Of a stretch of 64,000 nt of DNA, positions 19,019 through 27,720 are shown in pieces. Source of the DNA: Viridibacillus soli. GTDB lineage: Bacteria > Bacillota > Bacilli > Bacillales_A > Planococcaceae. The notes beneath the pieces were generated by a model, which saw only the letters and a program-made list of their open reading frames with translations, was not told the origin of the DNA and did not search any database. Position numbers and translations under genes: made by a program. The stretch lies in the NCBI RefSeq assembly GCF_016612995.1, contig NZ_JAEOAH010000015.1, positions 87,097-151,096 of the forward strand, given 5' to 3'. The first letter of the stretch is position 1. Every line of letters starts with the position of its first letter.

Positions 19019-19999
19019 GTGAAGGAAATTGCTTTAGGCGTCTTGGCGTCATTATTTTTTGCTGTAACATTTATTTTAAATCGTGTGATGGAGTTAGATG
19101 GTGGGAGTTGGCTATGGAGCTCTTCACTACGATACTTTTTCATGCTTCCCTTTTTACTCATTATCGTAATGTACCGTAAAGGTATGCAGGCGTTGACGCA
19201 GGAAGTGAAAAAACAGCCTGGAGCTTGGCTATTATGGAGCTTTGTTGGGTTCGTCTTATTTTATGCTCCGCTAACATTTGCGGCAGCATATGGACCTGGT
19301 TGGCTCGTATCTGGTACATGGCAATTTACGATTGTTGCCGGCGTATTATTAGCCCCCTTTTTCATCATAACGCTCGGTGGGAAAACAATACGGCAGAAGA
19401 TCCCTCTCGTATCACTGCTTATTTCGAGCATTATTTTAGTAGGTATTGTGTTAATTCAAATGCCAAGTGCCAAAACTATTTCGACCGAGAATTTAATGCT
19501 TGGCATTTTGCCAGTTATAGTGGCAGCATTTGCTTATCCACTTGGCAACCGTAGGATGATGGATGTGTGCGATGGTCGCTTAGATACCTTCCAACGTGTT
19601 CTTGGCATGACAATCGCATCACTGCCTGCTTGGATCATTTTAGCTGTTATTGCAGTAATAACAGTCGGTTTACCTTCTACAAGCCAAGTGATTAATTCCC
19701 TTCTTGTTGGGATTAGCTCAGGTGTTATTGCAACAATCCTTTTCTTTATCGCTACTGATCGCGTCCGTGGAAACCAAGGAAAGCTTGCAGCAGTTGAAGC
19801 AACACAATCGACTGAAATTCTGTTCGTTATTGCCGGAGAGATGATCATCCTAGGTATTCCATTACCTGAACCACTTTCTCTATTCGGCTTAACTGTCATC
19901 ATCATCGGAATGTTCTTACATAGTTATTACACAATGCTTATGAAGAAAAAACAAACGCCCACGCCGAAAACTTTGATTAAAAGTCAAGGAATTAGTTAA
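19019..19999 (+). CDS. DMT-superfamily multidrug resistance efflux transporter
   Basis: A 326-residue membrane protein with ten predicted helices, matching the EmrE-like multidrug efflux family (long form). The GTG start at 19019 lies 25 bases after pepT and has an AGGTAGG-like site. A short basic tail (MKKKQTPTPKTLIK) is probably cytoplasmic. Substrates cannot be predicted. A strong terminator follows, so YhhN, pepT and this gene may form one unit. Confidence 0.82.
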   Translation: MKEIALGVLASLFFAVTFILNRVMELDGGSWLWSSSLRYFFMLPFLLIIVMYRKGMQALTQEVKKQPGAWLLWSFVGFVLFYAPLTFAAAYGPGWLVSGTWQFTIVAGVLLAPFFIITLGGKTIRQKIPLVSLLISSIILVGIVLIQMPSAKTISTENLMLGILPVIVAAFAYPLGNRRMMDVCDGRLDTFQRVLGMTIASLPAWIILAVIAVITVGLPSTSQVINSLLVGISSGVIATILFFIATDRVRGNQGKLAAVEATQSTEILFVIAGEMIILGIPLPEPLSLFGLTVIIIGMFLHSYYTMLMKKKQTPTPKTLIKSQGIS

Positions 20000-20056
20000 A
20001 AACCTTGATAACAATGTAGATTTATTTAATTTCACACATTATAAAGCGTAAAAAAG

Positions 20057-20103
20057 AAGGTTAGGTGAGCAGCGTTTGAATTTGCTCCACCTATCCTTTT
20101 TTT
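20057..20103 (+). terminator. Terminator after the efflux gene
   Basis: AAGGTTAGGTGAGCA pairs with TGCTCCACCTATCCTT, followed by a T run. Confidence 0.85.
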
Positions 20104-20216
20104 GTTCACAAATAATAAAATTGTATAAAAAAATATAAAGTCGTTTAAATGTGGGTTTGAAATAAAGTTTGATTATTTATAAAATAGATTGATAATTTGT
20201 AATAGTATTTGATTAA

Positions 20217-20262
20217 AATCATCTCTCCTCTATAGATTTAATAGAGGTGAGATGATTTTTTT
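20217..20262 (+). terminator. Isolated terminator hairpin
   Basis: AATCATCTCTCCTCTA and TAGAGGTGAGATGATT form a long stem with one internal mismatch and a seven-base T run. No gene lies between it and the previous terminator, so it may end an unrecognised small RNA or be a relic of a lost gene. Confidence 0.75.
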
Positions 20263-20402
20263 ATTGGATATTTATGTTAAAATAAACATATAGATTGTGA
20301 AGAAATGTACCTAAACTACCATGAAAATTAATTTCTTCAAGAAAAAAAGGACAATACTTAAGAAGACCCCTGCTTAATCGTTAAAAAAAGAGGAGAGCGT
20401 AC

Positions 20403-20495
20403 ATTAATAAGACTATTGGTTTCGGTGGACTACTAGTATTGACTCCTCTAACCATTTTCATTCTCTGTGGTGCAGCACTATTTTGTGCTGCATAG
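20403..20495 (+). CDS. Candidate tiny hydrophobic Cys-containing peptide (ATT start)
   Basis: AGAGGAG is correctly spaced ahead of ATT-AAT-AAG rather than an ATG. The 30-codon frame reads NKTIGFGGLLVLTPLTIF and ends LCGAALFCAA. It is followed in the same frame, after one TAG, by a second tiny ORF. A CPBP protease gene lies downstream, a family often found with peptide bacteriocins. Without an orthodox start it may be a mutated relic; the family is not recognised. Confidence 0.3.
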   Translation: MNKTIGFGGLLVLTPLTIFILCGAALFCAA

Positions 20496-20582
20496 ATGGC
20501 TAACGGGCAGGTTAGTTTAACAGTGTTGTTTAACTTGTGTTCAACAATCGGGCCAGCTTGTTGCACAGTTTACTTTGGGTAG
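20496..20582 (+). CDS. Candidate tiny Ser/Thr/Cys-rich peptide
   Basis: A 28-codon ORF starting directly after the TAG of the preceding ORF and in the same frame. It reads MANGQVSLTVLFNLC, then STIGPACCTVYFG. It has no ribosome-binding site of its own; a TGCAGCAC/GTGCTGCA hairpin spans the junction. The Ser/Thr/Cys content recalls modified peptides, but no modification enzyme is nearby. It ends 17 bases before the CPBP protease gene. Confidence 0.28.
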   Translation: MANGQVSLTVLFNLCSTIGPACCTVYFG

Positions 20583-20599
20583 GATGAGAGGATTCAGTA

Positions 20600-21400
20600 A
20601 TGAAAAAATTGATAAGTACAATTTTAAAAACAATTATCTTTTTTATAGGATGGGTAATTTTAATTTCTTTTACTCCTGATCTACGAACAGAAAACCAGGC
20701 ATTATTACGATTATGGTGGGAATTCACCCCACTTGCAGTAGTTATTTTATTCTCTATTATTTTTATTTTAGTAATAGAAAAACGTAAAGTTCAGATTCCC
20801 GTAGGTTCAAGATTCTTTAAAAGTTCTTTAACAGGTGTTGTAATAGGTGTCTTATGGTTGGGTAGTGTGGTTGCTGTTCTTTTACTTACAAAAACAATGA
20901 GTTTACAAGGTCAAAATAATATTGACCACATATGGATTTGGATTTTGGCATTGTTGTTGAACGTTGCAATGCAAGAATTGTTGTTTAGAGGCTATTTGTA
21001 TCAATTATGGAAGCAAAGATATAATATTGTTGTGGCAACTGTTTTAACGACTATATTATTCACTGCGATGCACGGTGGAGCATTTGAAGCAGGTATTTTA
21101 CCAGTATTAAATGTTTTTTCAACGAGTGTATTTATAACATTATTATTGGAATACACGGGAACAATCATAGTACCCATAATTGCTCACTTTATTTGGAATA
21201 TAGTTGGAGCAATTATATTGGGTGGCATTTCCGTGGCAAGTGATTATCCAAATCTTTTAGACAGTACGTTTCAAGGAAATTCATTAATCTCAGGTGGTAT
21301 TTATAAAATTGAGGGTAGTATTATCGTCTTAATTGTAAATTTAATTCTAATTATATGCTTGCTGGTATTGAATAAAAGAAGGTCTAGTGTGGGGTTATAA
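20600..21400 (+). CDS. CPBP-family intramembrane metalloprotease
   Basis: A 266-residue protein with about eight membrane helices. Abi/CPBP motifs are seen: QELLFRG (Glu126, Arg130; the usual first Glu of EExxxR is Gln125), FTAMHGG with His158, and HFIWN with His196 and Asn200. The family includes type II CAAX-like proteases and bacteriocin immunity or processing proteins. A GAGAGGA site lies upstream. The Gln in place of Glu in motif 1 could affect activity. Two tiny ORFs precede it and may be its partners. Confidence 0.82.
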   Translation: MKKLISTILKTIIFFIGWVILISFTPDLRTENQALLRLWWEFTPLAVVILFSIIFILVIEKRKVQIPVGSRFFKSSLTGVVIGVLWLGSVVAVLLLTKTMSLQGQNNIDHIWIWILALLLNVAMQELLFRGYLYQLWKQRYNIVVATVLTTILFTAMHGGAFEAGILPVLNVFSTSVFITLLLEYTGTIIVPIIAHFIWNIVGAIILGGISVASDYPNLLDSTFQGNSLISGGIYKIEGSIIVLIVNLILIICLLVLNKRRSSVGL

Positions 21401-21470
21401 AAATAAGCGTATTACAACAAACATGGCGCTATTGTTGAATTAGCGTCGCTGTTCTTATTAAACAACTTTA

Positions 21471-21512
21471 AAGAGCCTTACTACAATAAAATGTAGCAAG
21501 GCTCTTATATTT
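21471..21512 (+). terminator. Terminator after the CPBP gene
   Basis: AAGAGCCTTACTACA and TGTAGCAAGGCTCTT form a long stem with one bulge, followed by a T-rich run. Confidence 0.8.
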
Positions 21513-21724
21513 TCATATCAAAATTAAATAACTTTATTATTGCTTTACAGTCGGTTTAAAACAAATTTGTACTGTTTGAAATAAAGTCGTGATGTTTGTA
21601 AAAAGTTGCACCGTTTTGAGCGTATCAAAATCAAGAGAATACTGTTATATCAACATTTGTACTCTAAACGAGCATATTTAAAGTAATATTTCACCATCCA
21701 AAATGAAATGACAGGCACCCTAGG

Positions 21725-22390
21725 CTACTTGAAACTCGTTTTTGATTTGTTCAAGAGAAATACCATTTGTGGTGGCTGTATGTAGAAATTCAATGATACT
21801 GGCGAATTTGTTCTTTCGTACGAAATGGATTGCGTAGGTAAATATCGTGCCGTGTAAATCACTTAAAAAGAGATATATAAATTGGACGAACAACCAGTAA
21901 CGTAAAACCGCACGTTTACTACGGACTTGGACGCCCTGAAAGCCAAGATCCTTTTACTTGTTGGAAGTACGTTTTAATACGCCAACGTATACTATAGTAG
22001 TTCAAAATTTCTACGTCATTTAACTCCGTATCGGTACTTAAAAAACAACGCATATTACTGGCTTCATAGGTTCATCGGCCGACCAACAGCGCACCATGAT
22101 CTAGATCGTTTAGTGCCCCTTCATAGCGATACACACGATACGATTCACGCCCAATCGTCACGAGATGGTGTCTGCCTCTTTGATAAAAGTGGCGAATTGT
22201 TTCGCTTGAATCCGGATGCCTTGCGGATATAAAATACGGTTCGTTTTGAGGGCACCAATCAGATGTTGTCCTTGTTTTAAAGCTGTTTCGATGATGGTAT
22301 AGCGGAAATTTCCCAGCACAACAAAAAACGATAAGCTGATGAAAGCCTACCGTTCCAGTCTTATCGATATACTCCTAAACTTTTTGAGGG
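21725..22390 (-). pseudogene. Decayed DDE transposase (IS701/IS4-like)
   Basis: Minus-strand fragments in several frames look like one transposase: HLIGALKTNRILYPQGI, ESYRVYRYEGALNDLDHG, and YYSIRWRIKTYFQQVK with the YxxxRW..E/K region. In-frame stops and frame changes interrupt it at least three times. The N-terminal third is missing. It marks an old insertion between the CPBP gene and the iron-reductase region. I saw no clear terminal repeats. Confidence 0.75.
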
Positions 22391-22495
22391 GGGCTTAGGA
22401 ATACAGTAAAGTGCTTAGCTAAAATTTTGGAGAAAAGTAGCTAATTCAATTCCTTCTCTACTTGCTATGTTGTAAAGGAGGATATTCTCTTTATA

Positions 22496-22517
22496 TGACA
22501 ATGATAATCATTATCAG
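22496..22517. promoter_or_regulatory. Fur box
   Basis: TGACAATGATAATCATTATCA matches the classical Fur operator with a near-perfect GATAATCATTATC core. It lies in a 450-base stretch between the dead transposase and the siderophore-iron reductase gene, whose start is 344 bases away. It may serve that gene from a distant promoter or be left over from a gene lost by transposition. Confidence 0.8.
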
Positions 22518-22598
22518 TTAAATAGTCAAGCTTTTTTATAGAAATTATTTTTAAATTCAGTTAAATAACAATCGAAATTCTCCATATATAAGACTCAT

Positions 22599-22700
22599 TC
22601 AATTAGAATCCTTTGAAGTTATTTTTTTCAACTCTTGAAGAGATGAATTCCTCCAAGACCTCATATATTTATCTATAAATTGATCAAAAGTAGCATCCAT
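22599..22700 (-). pseudogene. Short ORF, probable truncated N terminus of a DUF4440/SnoaL-like protein
   Basis: A 33-codon ORF with a good GAGGGG site: MDATFDQFIDKYMRSWRNSS, then LQELKKITSKDSN and a stop. The helix resembles the first helix of small NTF2-like proteins annotated in Bacillus, which are normally about 130 residues. The remainder is absent, so this is probably a gene remnant. The family match is from memory of the N-terminal pattern only. Confidence 0.4.
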
Positions 22701-22860
22701 AATAATCCCCTCTACTGATTATTTAATATTTCTCTTTATGCTATTTCTCCTGTAATCAATGGCTTAGCTAAAGTTAATGTTCTTCTGTTTATGAATAATC
22801 AAACGCTATTTCACTAAATTTTCAAAATTTTAATGTATATTATTTTAAGAGGTGATTTAT

Positions 22861-23571
22861 ATGGGTTCTTTATCGAAAGATCAAAGACAACAACTAAACG
22901 CATATAGCGTATATACAAGTGAGCCTTCTACTGTGCTCTTCCGGTTGGATCAACTGCAAGACGATGCATTTCTTCCCGATTTTATGAATATTATGCATAC
23001 ACTCAGTGGCGTAACTTCTAAAACAATTGCCATTTCCTATTTTACAAGACGTTACGGCATGTTCATCGCTATGCAATTTTACATGCTTAGTACATATGAC
23101 GAAATTTGGGATAGTGCGGTTTCTGCTATCCATTTTGGTGCGCGTGAAGAATTTGGAAAGGCAGCACTTTGCACATTTGTAAATGAAAATGACTGGAGGG
23201 TTGTTAATGATGATGAGCGTGAGGTCGTTATTGAGCATATCTTGCTGACACAGTGTCATGAAATCATCCAGCAGCTACGTAAAATTACGTCCGTTTCCCC
23301 ATTAATGCTATGGGAAAATATTTTTGGCTATATGCTTTGGCATTTCCATACGCTACTTTCAAATCCAGGAACTGAAGATCCGGCACGTATTGATTTAGAC
23401 ATTTTGGAGGATGATAAAGTATGGGCTAATTTCGCATCTCATTCCAATTTTGCAAAATATACTGGCTGCCAACACCCATCTAAATTAATCAATATGCCAG
23501 TTCGTAAAACATGTTGTTTCTCAAAAGATATTCCAGGTTGGATGCAATGCGGTTTCTGCCCTTTAAAATAA
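22861..23571 (+). CDS. FhuF-like ferric siderophore reductase
   Basis: A 236-residue protein ending in KTCCFSKDIPGWMQCGFC, a Cys-Cys-x10-Cys-x2-Cys pattern that binds a [2Fe-2S] cluster in FhuF-type reductases. These enzymes reduce ferric iron bound to imported siderophores in the cytoplasm to release it. The ATG at 22861 is favoured over GTG at 22852 because AGAGGTG is six bases upstream. A Fur box lies 344 bases upstream. The next gene encodes a manganese/iron transporter. Confidence 0.85.
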   Translation: MGSLSKDQRQQLNAYSVYTSEPSTVLFRLDQLQDDAFLPDFMNIMHTLSGVTSKTIAISYFTRRYGMFIAMQFYMLSTYDEIWDSAVSAIHFGAREEFGKAALCTFVNENDWRVVNDDEREVVIEHILLTQCHEIIQQLRKITSVSPLMLWENIFGYMLWHFHTLLSNPGTEDPARIDLDILEDDKVWANFASHSNFAKYTGCQHPSKLINMPVRKTCCFSKDIPGWMQCGFCPLK

Positions 23572-23686
23572 GGGCCTTTTATAAATATATGAAGAACAGT
23601 TAGAAAAAAATGGCGTTTTTTATAAATTACAGGATAAATTACCCTTTACAATTTCCAATTTCAGTATAAACTAAGAGTGTATATTC

Positions 23687-23706
23687 TTTCTCTAAGGAAA
23701 CATTTT
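23687..23706 (+). promoter_or_regulatory. Candidate MntR operator of mntH
   Basis: TTCTTTCTCTAAGGAAAC lies about 40 bases ahead of the mntH start and resembles the MntR site of the B. subtilis mntH promoter (TTTGCCTTAAGGAAAC). It suggests repression by manganese. The match is partial in the left half. Confidence 0.5.
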
Positions 23707-23741
23707 TGTTTACACGACAATTTATGGGGTGAGGGGAAACT

Positions 23742-25031
23742 GTGGTGAAAAATAGAGAGAACGATGGTTTTATACGTTTTCAAGGACCTACCGCTGAAGC
23801 TGTGTTAAGGGGTGATGTGAAAGGTTTCAGACGAATTTTACCCTTTCTAGGTCCTGCTTTTATCGCTGCCGTCGCATATATAGATCCAGGTAACTTTGCA
23901 ACAAATATTACAGCCGGTTCTGAATACGGCTATTTACTATTATGGGTAATCGCCGTTTCCAACTTAATGGCCGTTCTTATTCAATCTCTTTCTGCAAAAC
24001 TAGGAATTGCTACTGGACGAAACTTACCGGAAGTTGCACGTGATCGTTTTTCTAAAAAAACATCTGTGGTTTTATGGATACAGGCTGAGCTCGTCATTAT
24101 GGCGACCGATCTAGCTGAATTTATCGGTGCAGCTCTTGGTTTATATTTAATATTTGGCATTCCGATGCTTCCGGCAGCTCTCATTACAGCAGTTGGCTCA
24201 TTTGCTATTTTAGAATTACAGCGCCGTGGTTATCGTGCATTTGAAGCAGGTATATCTGGGATGGTTTTAATCGTTGTAATAGCATTCGCCTTCCAAACAT
24301 TTATGGCGAAACCAGACATGGGTAGTGTCATTTCAGGCATTTTCACACCACGCTTTGAAGGTGTGGATTCTATTTTACTTGCTACCGGTATTTTAGGTGC
24401 AACTGTTATGCCACATGCAATTTATTTACACTCTTCATTAACACAAAGTCGGGTTATTGGACGCACTAATGAAGAAAAGCGGAAGATTTTCCATTTTGAA
24501 TTGATCGATATCGTTATCGCCATGGTGATTGCGGGTGCGATTAATATGAGTATGTTGGTCATAGCGGCTGCTGTTTTCTTTAAAGAAGGTATTGCTGTTG
24601 AGGATTTAGATGTAGCATTCAATGGCTTAACTCAAGCAATTGGCCCACTGGCTGGCATTTCATTTGGACTTGGATTATTGATTGCAGGTCTAGCGAGCTC
24701 TTCTGTCGGTACGATGGCTGGTGATATCGTTATGCAAGGATTCATTCGTAGAAAAATCCCTATTTATTTACGCCGCGCTATTACAATGATGCCTCCACTA
24801 GCAGTTATTGCATTTGGTGTTAATGCAACATACGCACTCGTTTTGAGCCAAGTAATTTTATCATTTGGCATCGCCTTTGCACTCGTTCCTTTAATCATCT
24901 TTACGAGTAATAAAAAGATTATGGGCGAACTCACCAATCACAAAGTAACAACGATTCTAGGTTGGATTGTCGCGGCAATAGTCATCTTCTTAAATTTATA
25001 TTTACTTTTTCAAATGGCTTTTGGTGCATAA
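23742..25031 (+). CDS. mntH: NRAMP-family divalent metal/proton symporter MntH
   Basis: A 429-residue membrane protein with eleven predicted helices, importing Mn(II) with protons. Helix 1 carries the metal-binding DPGN motif (YIDPGNFATNI) and helix 6 carries MPHAIYLHSS. Two consecutive GTG codons (23742 and 23745) follow GGGGTGAGGGG; either may be the start. A probable MntR box lies upstream. A small acidic protein gene follows 48 bases downstream. Confidence 0.95.
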   Translation: MVKNRENDGFIRFQGPTAEAVLRGDVKGFRRILPFLGPAFIAAVAYIDPGNFATNITAGSEYGYLLLWVIAVSNLMAVLIQSLSAKLGIATGRNLPEVARDRFSKKTSVVLWIQAELVIMATDLAEFIGAALGLYLIFGIPMLPAALITAVGSFAILELQRRGYRAFEAGISGMVLIVVIAFAFQTFMAKPDMGSVISGIFTPRFEGVDSILLATGILGATVMPHAIYLHSSLTQSRVIGRTNEEKRKIFHFELIDIVIAMVIAGAINMSMLVIAAAVFFKEGIAVEDLDVAFNGLTQAIGPLAGISFGLGLLIAGLASSSVGTMAGDIVMQGFIRRKIPIYLRRAITMMPPLAVIAFGVNATYALVLSQVILSFGIAFALVPLIIFTSNKKIMGELTNHKVTTILGWIVAAIVIFLNLYLLFQMAFGA

Positions 25032-25079
25032 TCAGAAACTGTTTCGAGCACACTGCTTGTTATAAAGGAGTGTGATGAA

Positions 25080-25328
25080 ATGGAAAGACCGCCGATTCCC
25101 GATGATAAAAAGATTTTTACTGAGATGCCTTATTTGGATAATCCTGATGTCGTCGCTACAGATTCTATTAGCTTGTTCGATTTACATGAGGATATGCGAA
25201 CCGTCGATGCCATTCCTGTTGAAGAGTTAAATGACTTAGTAAAAGATGAAGACAATCATCACGGAACAAAATCAACTTCATCTACTATACGTAAATACAC
25301 ACGTTCGAAGGAAGATACAGAAACTTAA
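25080..25328 (+). CDS. Small acidic protein of unknown function
   Basis: An 82-residue, soluble, acidic protein (MERPPIPDDKKIFTEMPYLD at the N terminus) with a polar C-terminal tail and no membrane segment or recognised domain. AAAGGAG is well placed before the ATG, and the frame stands behind mntH in the same transcript, ending before a strong terminator. No function is assigned. Confidence 0.65.
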   Translation: MERPPIPDDKKIFTEMPYLDNPDVVATDSISLFDLHEDMRTVDAIPVEELNDLVKDEDNHHGTKSTSSTIRKYTRSKEDTET

Positions 25329-25376
25329 GGATGACTATCTCTCTAAGTATTGGATAGCAAATTGGATAAAATAAAA

Positions 25377-25418
25377 CCGTACATAAAGTATATACAAATA
25401 CTTTATGTACGGCTTTTG
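25377..25418. terminator. Terminator between mntH unit and rbsK
   Basis: CCGTACATAAAGTA and TACTTTATGTACGG form a perfect 14-base stem, with T-rich flanks on the plus strand. It separates two convergent units. Confidence 0.88.
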
Positions 25419-25458
25419 CTTATTCTTTTTGATAGCTGTTCCTACAACTAAAAATAAA

Positions 25459-26352
25459 TTACCGAATAAATTCTTTCGGGATGTCTGGTTGAGCTCCCAT
25501 TCTCGTTACAACAAATGCCGCTACGATTGTAGCATATGTAATAGCCTCTATCAGTGAATCTTCATGACATAATGCAACTGCTAAAGCCCCGTTGAAAGAA
25601 TCTCCTGCCCCTGTCGTATCAACGGCCTCTGCCACCTGAGCTGCTACAAATCCACTTTCTTCGGAAGTCATATAAAATGCACCTTTACTTCCGAGCGTAA
25701 CAACAACTGCATTTACACCCTTCTCTAACATGACATGACATGCCTTACGCAAATTTTCTTCCGAGTCGGCTGCAATACCTGTTAGTAACTCAAGTTCTGT
25801 TTCATTAGGTGTTAGAATCGATACCTTTTGTAACAACGAGTTTGGAATATCACGTGCAGGTGCTGGATTCAAGATAATTTTCGTACCGTTTTCATATGCA
25901 AGTTTCGCAGCCTGTTCTACTGCTTCTATAGGAATCTCCAACTGTAATAACAATATATCACTTGTTTCAAAAATACCTTTTGACTCCTTGATTTGCTCAG
26001 GTGTCACAAGAAAATTAGCTCCAGGGAATAGGACAATTGAATTTTCGCCTACATCAGAAAGCTGAATAATTGCTTGGCCTGTTGCTCCTTGAGAAGAAAT
26101 AGCTTCAGTATTAACACCCTTTCTCTCCATGTTCTCTTTCGCACGAATGCCGTGATCATCAGCCCCAACGCTCCCAACAAATTTAACATCAGCACCTAGC
26201 TGCCCTGCAGTGACAGCCTGGTTAGCCCCTTTTCCACCGAAAAACAAATCATGTTTTGTACTATGAATTGTTTCACCTTCTTTTACGATATGGGGAACTG
26301 CATATACAAGGTCGATATTAATACTACCCGCTACGATAATGTTTTTAGTCAT
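25459..26352 (-). CDS. rbsK: Ribokinase (PfkB family)
   Basis: A 297-residue sugar kinase. It has the N-terminal substrate motif GSINIDLVYAVP, the first PfkB signature (FFGGKGANQAVTAGQLG) and the second signature with the catalytic base (VDTTGAGDSFNGALAVAL). Length matches ribokinase. It phosphorylates ribose at O5. The next gene upstream on the same strand is a nucleoside hydrolase, which releases ribose from nucleosides, so the pair forms a salvage route although a terminator lies between them. Confidence 0.93.
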   Translation of the reverse strand: MTKNIIVAGSINIDLVYAVPHIVKEGETIHSTKHDLFFGGKGANQAVTAGQLGADVKFVGSVGADDHGIRAKENMERKGVNTEAISSQGATGQAIIQLSDVGENSIVLFPGANFLVTPEQIKESKGIFETSDILLLQLEIPIEAVEQAAKLAYENGTKIILNPAPARDIPNSLLQKVSILTPNETELELLTGIAADSEENLRKACHVMLEKGVNAVVVTLGSKGAFYMTSEESGFVAAQVAEAVDTTGAGDSFNGALAVALCHEDSLIEAITYATIVAAFVVTRMGAQPDIPKEFIR

Positions 26353-26515
26353 AATTCACTTCACTCCTTTATGGCATGACTTTTTCTAAAATCGCTGCTA
26401 ATAGTTAAGCCTTTTTTATACCCCTTCAGTTAAGAATACTAATTTGCAACTAGGGATGGCTTTAATCAGTTTATTTCTAAATGTATCTATAGAACAAAAT
26501 AATTCTACTAATTGA

Positions 26516-26556
26516 AAGAAAAACTACTCAATATCCAAATAGATATCCAGTAGTTT
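26516..26556 (-). terminator. Terminator of the nucleoside hydrolase gene
   Basis: AAACTACT (26521-26528) pairs with AGTAGTTT (26549-26556), with an inner GGATATC/GATATT pairing and T-rich sequence on the minus-strand side. Confidence 0.7.
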
Positions 26557-26571
26557 ATAAATACTTCGCAA

Positions 26572-27540
26572 TTATACTAGTTGTTTTCCGATTGTGTTTA
26601 CAGCACTAAAGAATAATTCGATAAATCCTTCACGATTAACTGTATGAAGTACTTTAACATTTGGCGCCTTACCTGTTTTCCCTACATAATCGACAATTGT
26701 CGAACCCGCTGTTAAACGCCCTTCCAACTCTACTTCTACAAAATAGTCTCCGCCTTGGAATAACTCTGGCTCAACTAAATAAGCAACTGCACATACATCA
26801 TGAACTCGAATTTGCTCTTCAAAATGAGGTGTATGGAAAGGTGTTTGTGATTGTGTGAATGTATAGAATTTCATCATCTCAGCGACTTTTTCAGCAAACG
26901 GAGTACCTGACTTGCTTAATCGCACCATTTCATCAAGGGTAATATATGCTTTATGTGTTACATCTAAACCACTCATAACAATCGGTAGACCTGAACGGAA
27001 AACTAATTCTACAGCATGTGGATCAACAAAAGCATTGAACTCAGCAGTTGTTGACATATTACCACCTACAGCAGCTCCCCCCATCCATGAAATCATTTTA
27101 ATTTTCGGTTTAACTTCTGGATGTGCAAATAATAACGCTGCTACATTTGTTAGTGGGCCTGTCGCTACAATTATAATTGGCTCATCGCTAGATAGTAGCG
27201 TCTCACGAATGGCATTTACAGCTGAGCGCTCACTTGCTTGTAAAGTTGGCTCTGCCCATTTCACATTGCCTAAGCCACCCTCACCATGAATATCTTCAGC
27301 CACTTCCAATGTGCGGAACATAGGCGCATCAAGACCTCTAGCTACTTCAACATCTTGTTTAATATAAGTTAAAAAACTAAGTGCGTTATAAGTTGTTTTA
27401 TCTTGTGATAAGTTTCCAGCTTCAGTTGTTACAAGACGAATGTCTAATTCTGGTCTCGCAAAAGCCAGCGTTAACATCATGGCATCATCGATTCCTGGAT
27501 CACAGTCTAGAATAACAGGGATTTTTTTCAACACATTCAC
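26572..27540 (-). CDS. Inosine-uridine type nucleoside hydrolase
   Basis: A 322-residue enzyme with the calcium-binding DCDPGIDDA motif at residues about 11-20, the conserved segment IIVATGPLTNVA and a C-terminal HDVCAVAYLV with the catalytic-region His. It hydrolyses ribonucleosides to base and ribose. Specificity (pyrimidine, purine or mixed) cannot be fixed by eye. The ribose could feed the ribokinase encoded 219 bases further along the same strand. Confidence 0.92.
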   Translation of the reverse strand: MNVLKKIPVILDCDPGIDDAMMLTLAFARPELDIRLVTTEAGNLSQDKTTYNALSFLTYIKQDVEVARGLDAPMFRTLEVAEDIHGEGGLGNVKWAEPTLQASERSAVNAIRETLLSSDEPIIIVATGPLTNVAALLFAHPEVKPKIKMISWMGGAAVGGNMSTTAEFNAFVDPHAVELVFRSGLPIVMSGLDVTHKAYITLDEMVRLSKSGTPFAEKVAEMMKFYTFTQSQTPFHTPHFEEQIRVHDVCAVAYLVEPELFQGGDYFVEVELEGRLTAGSTIVDYVGKTGKAPNVKVLHTVNREGFIELFFSAVNTIGKQLV

Positions 27541-27680
27541 TCCTCATTACGGATACTACTATTGTTTCATAGTAATCCTGCGTTTTCTTCAATAAATATT
27601 GTAACCTTTTTTGAAGCTTATCTCCTCATTTGGTGAGGGCCTTAAATTTTATTTATCTTTATTTCTACCATTTTCTCTAT

Positions 27681-27712
27681 AAAAAAAGCCACTTCTTTTA
27701 TCAGAAATGGCC
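27681..27712 (-). terminator. Terminator of the GNAT gene
   Basis: GCCACTTC (27688-27695) pairs with GAAATGGC (27704-27711), with a seven-base T run on the minus strand. Confidence 0.75.
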
Positions 27713-27720
27713 AATACTAG

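Noticed and set aside
22491..22523. Tiny ORF (ATG with upstream AAAGGAGG) spanning the Fur box
   Set aside because: Only eight codons and the spacing from the ribosome-binding site is too long; the sequence is explained by the Fur palindrome.
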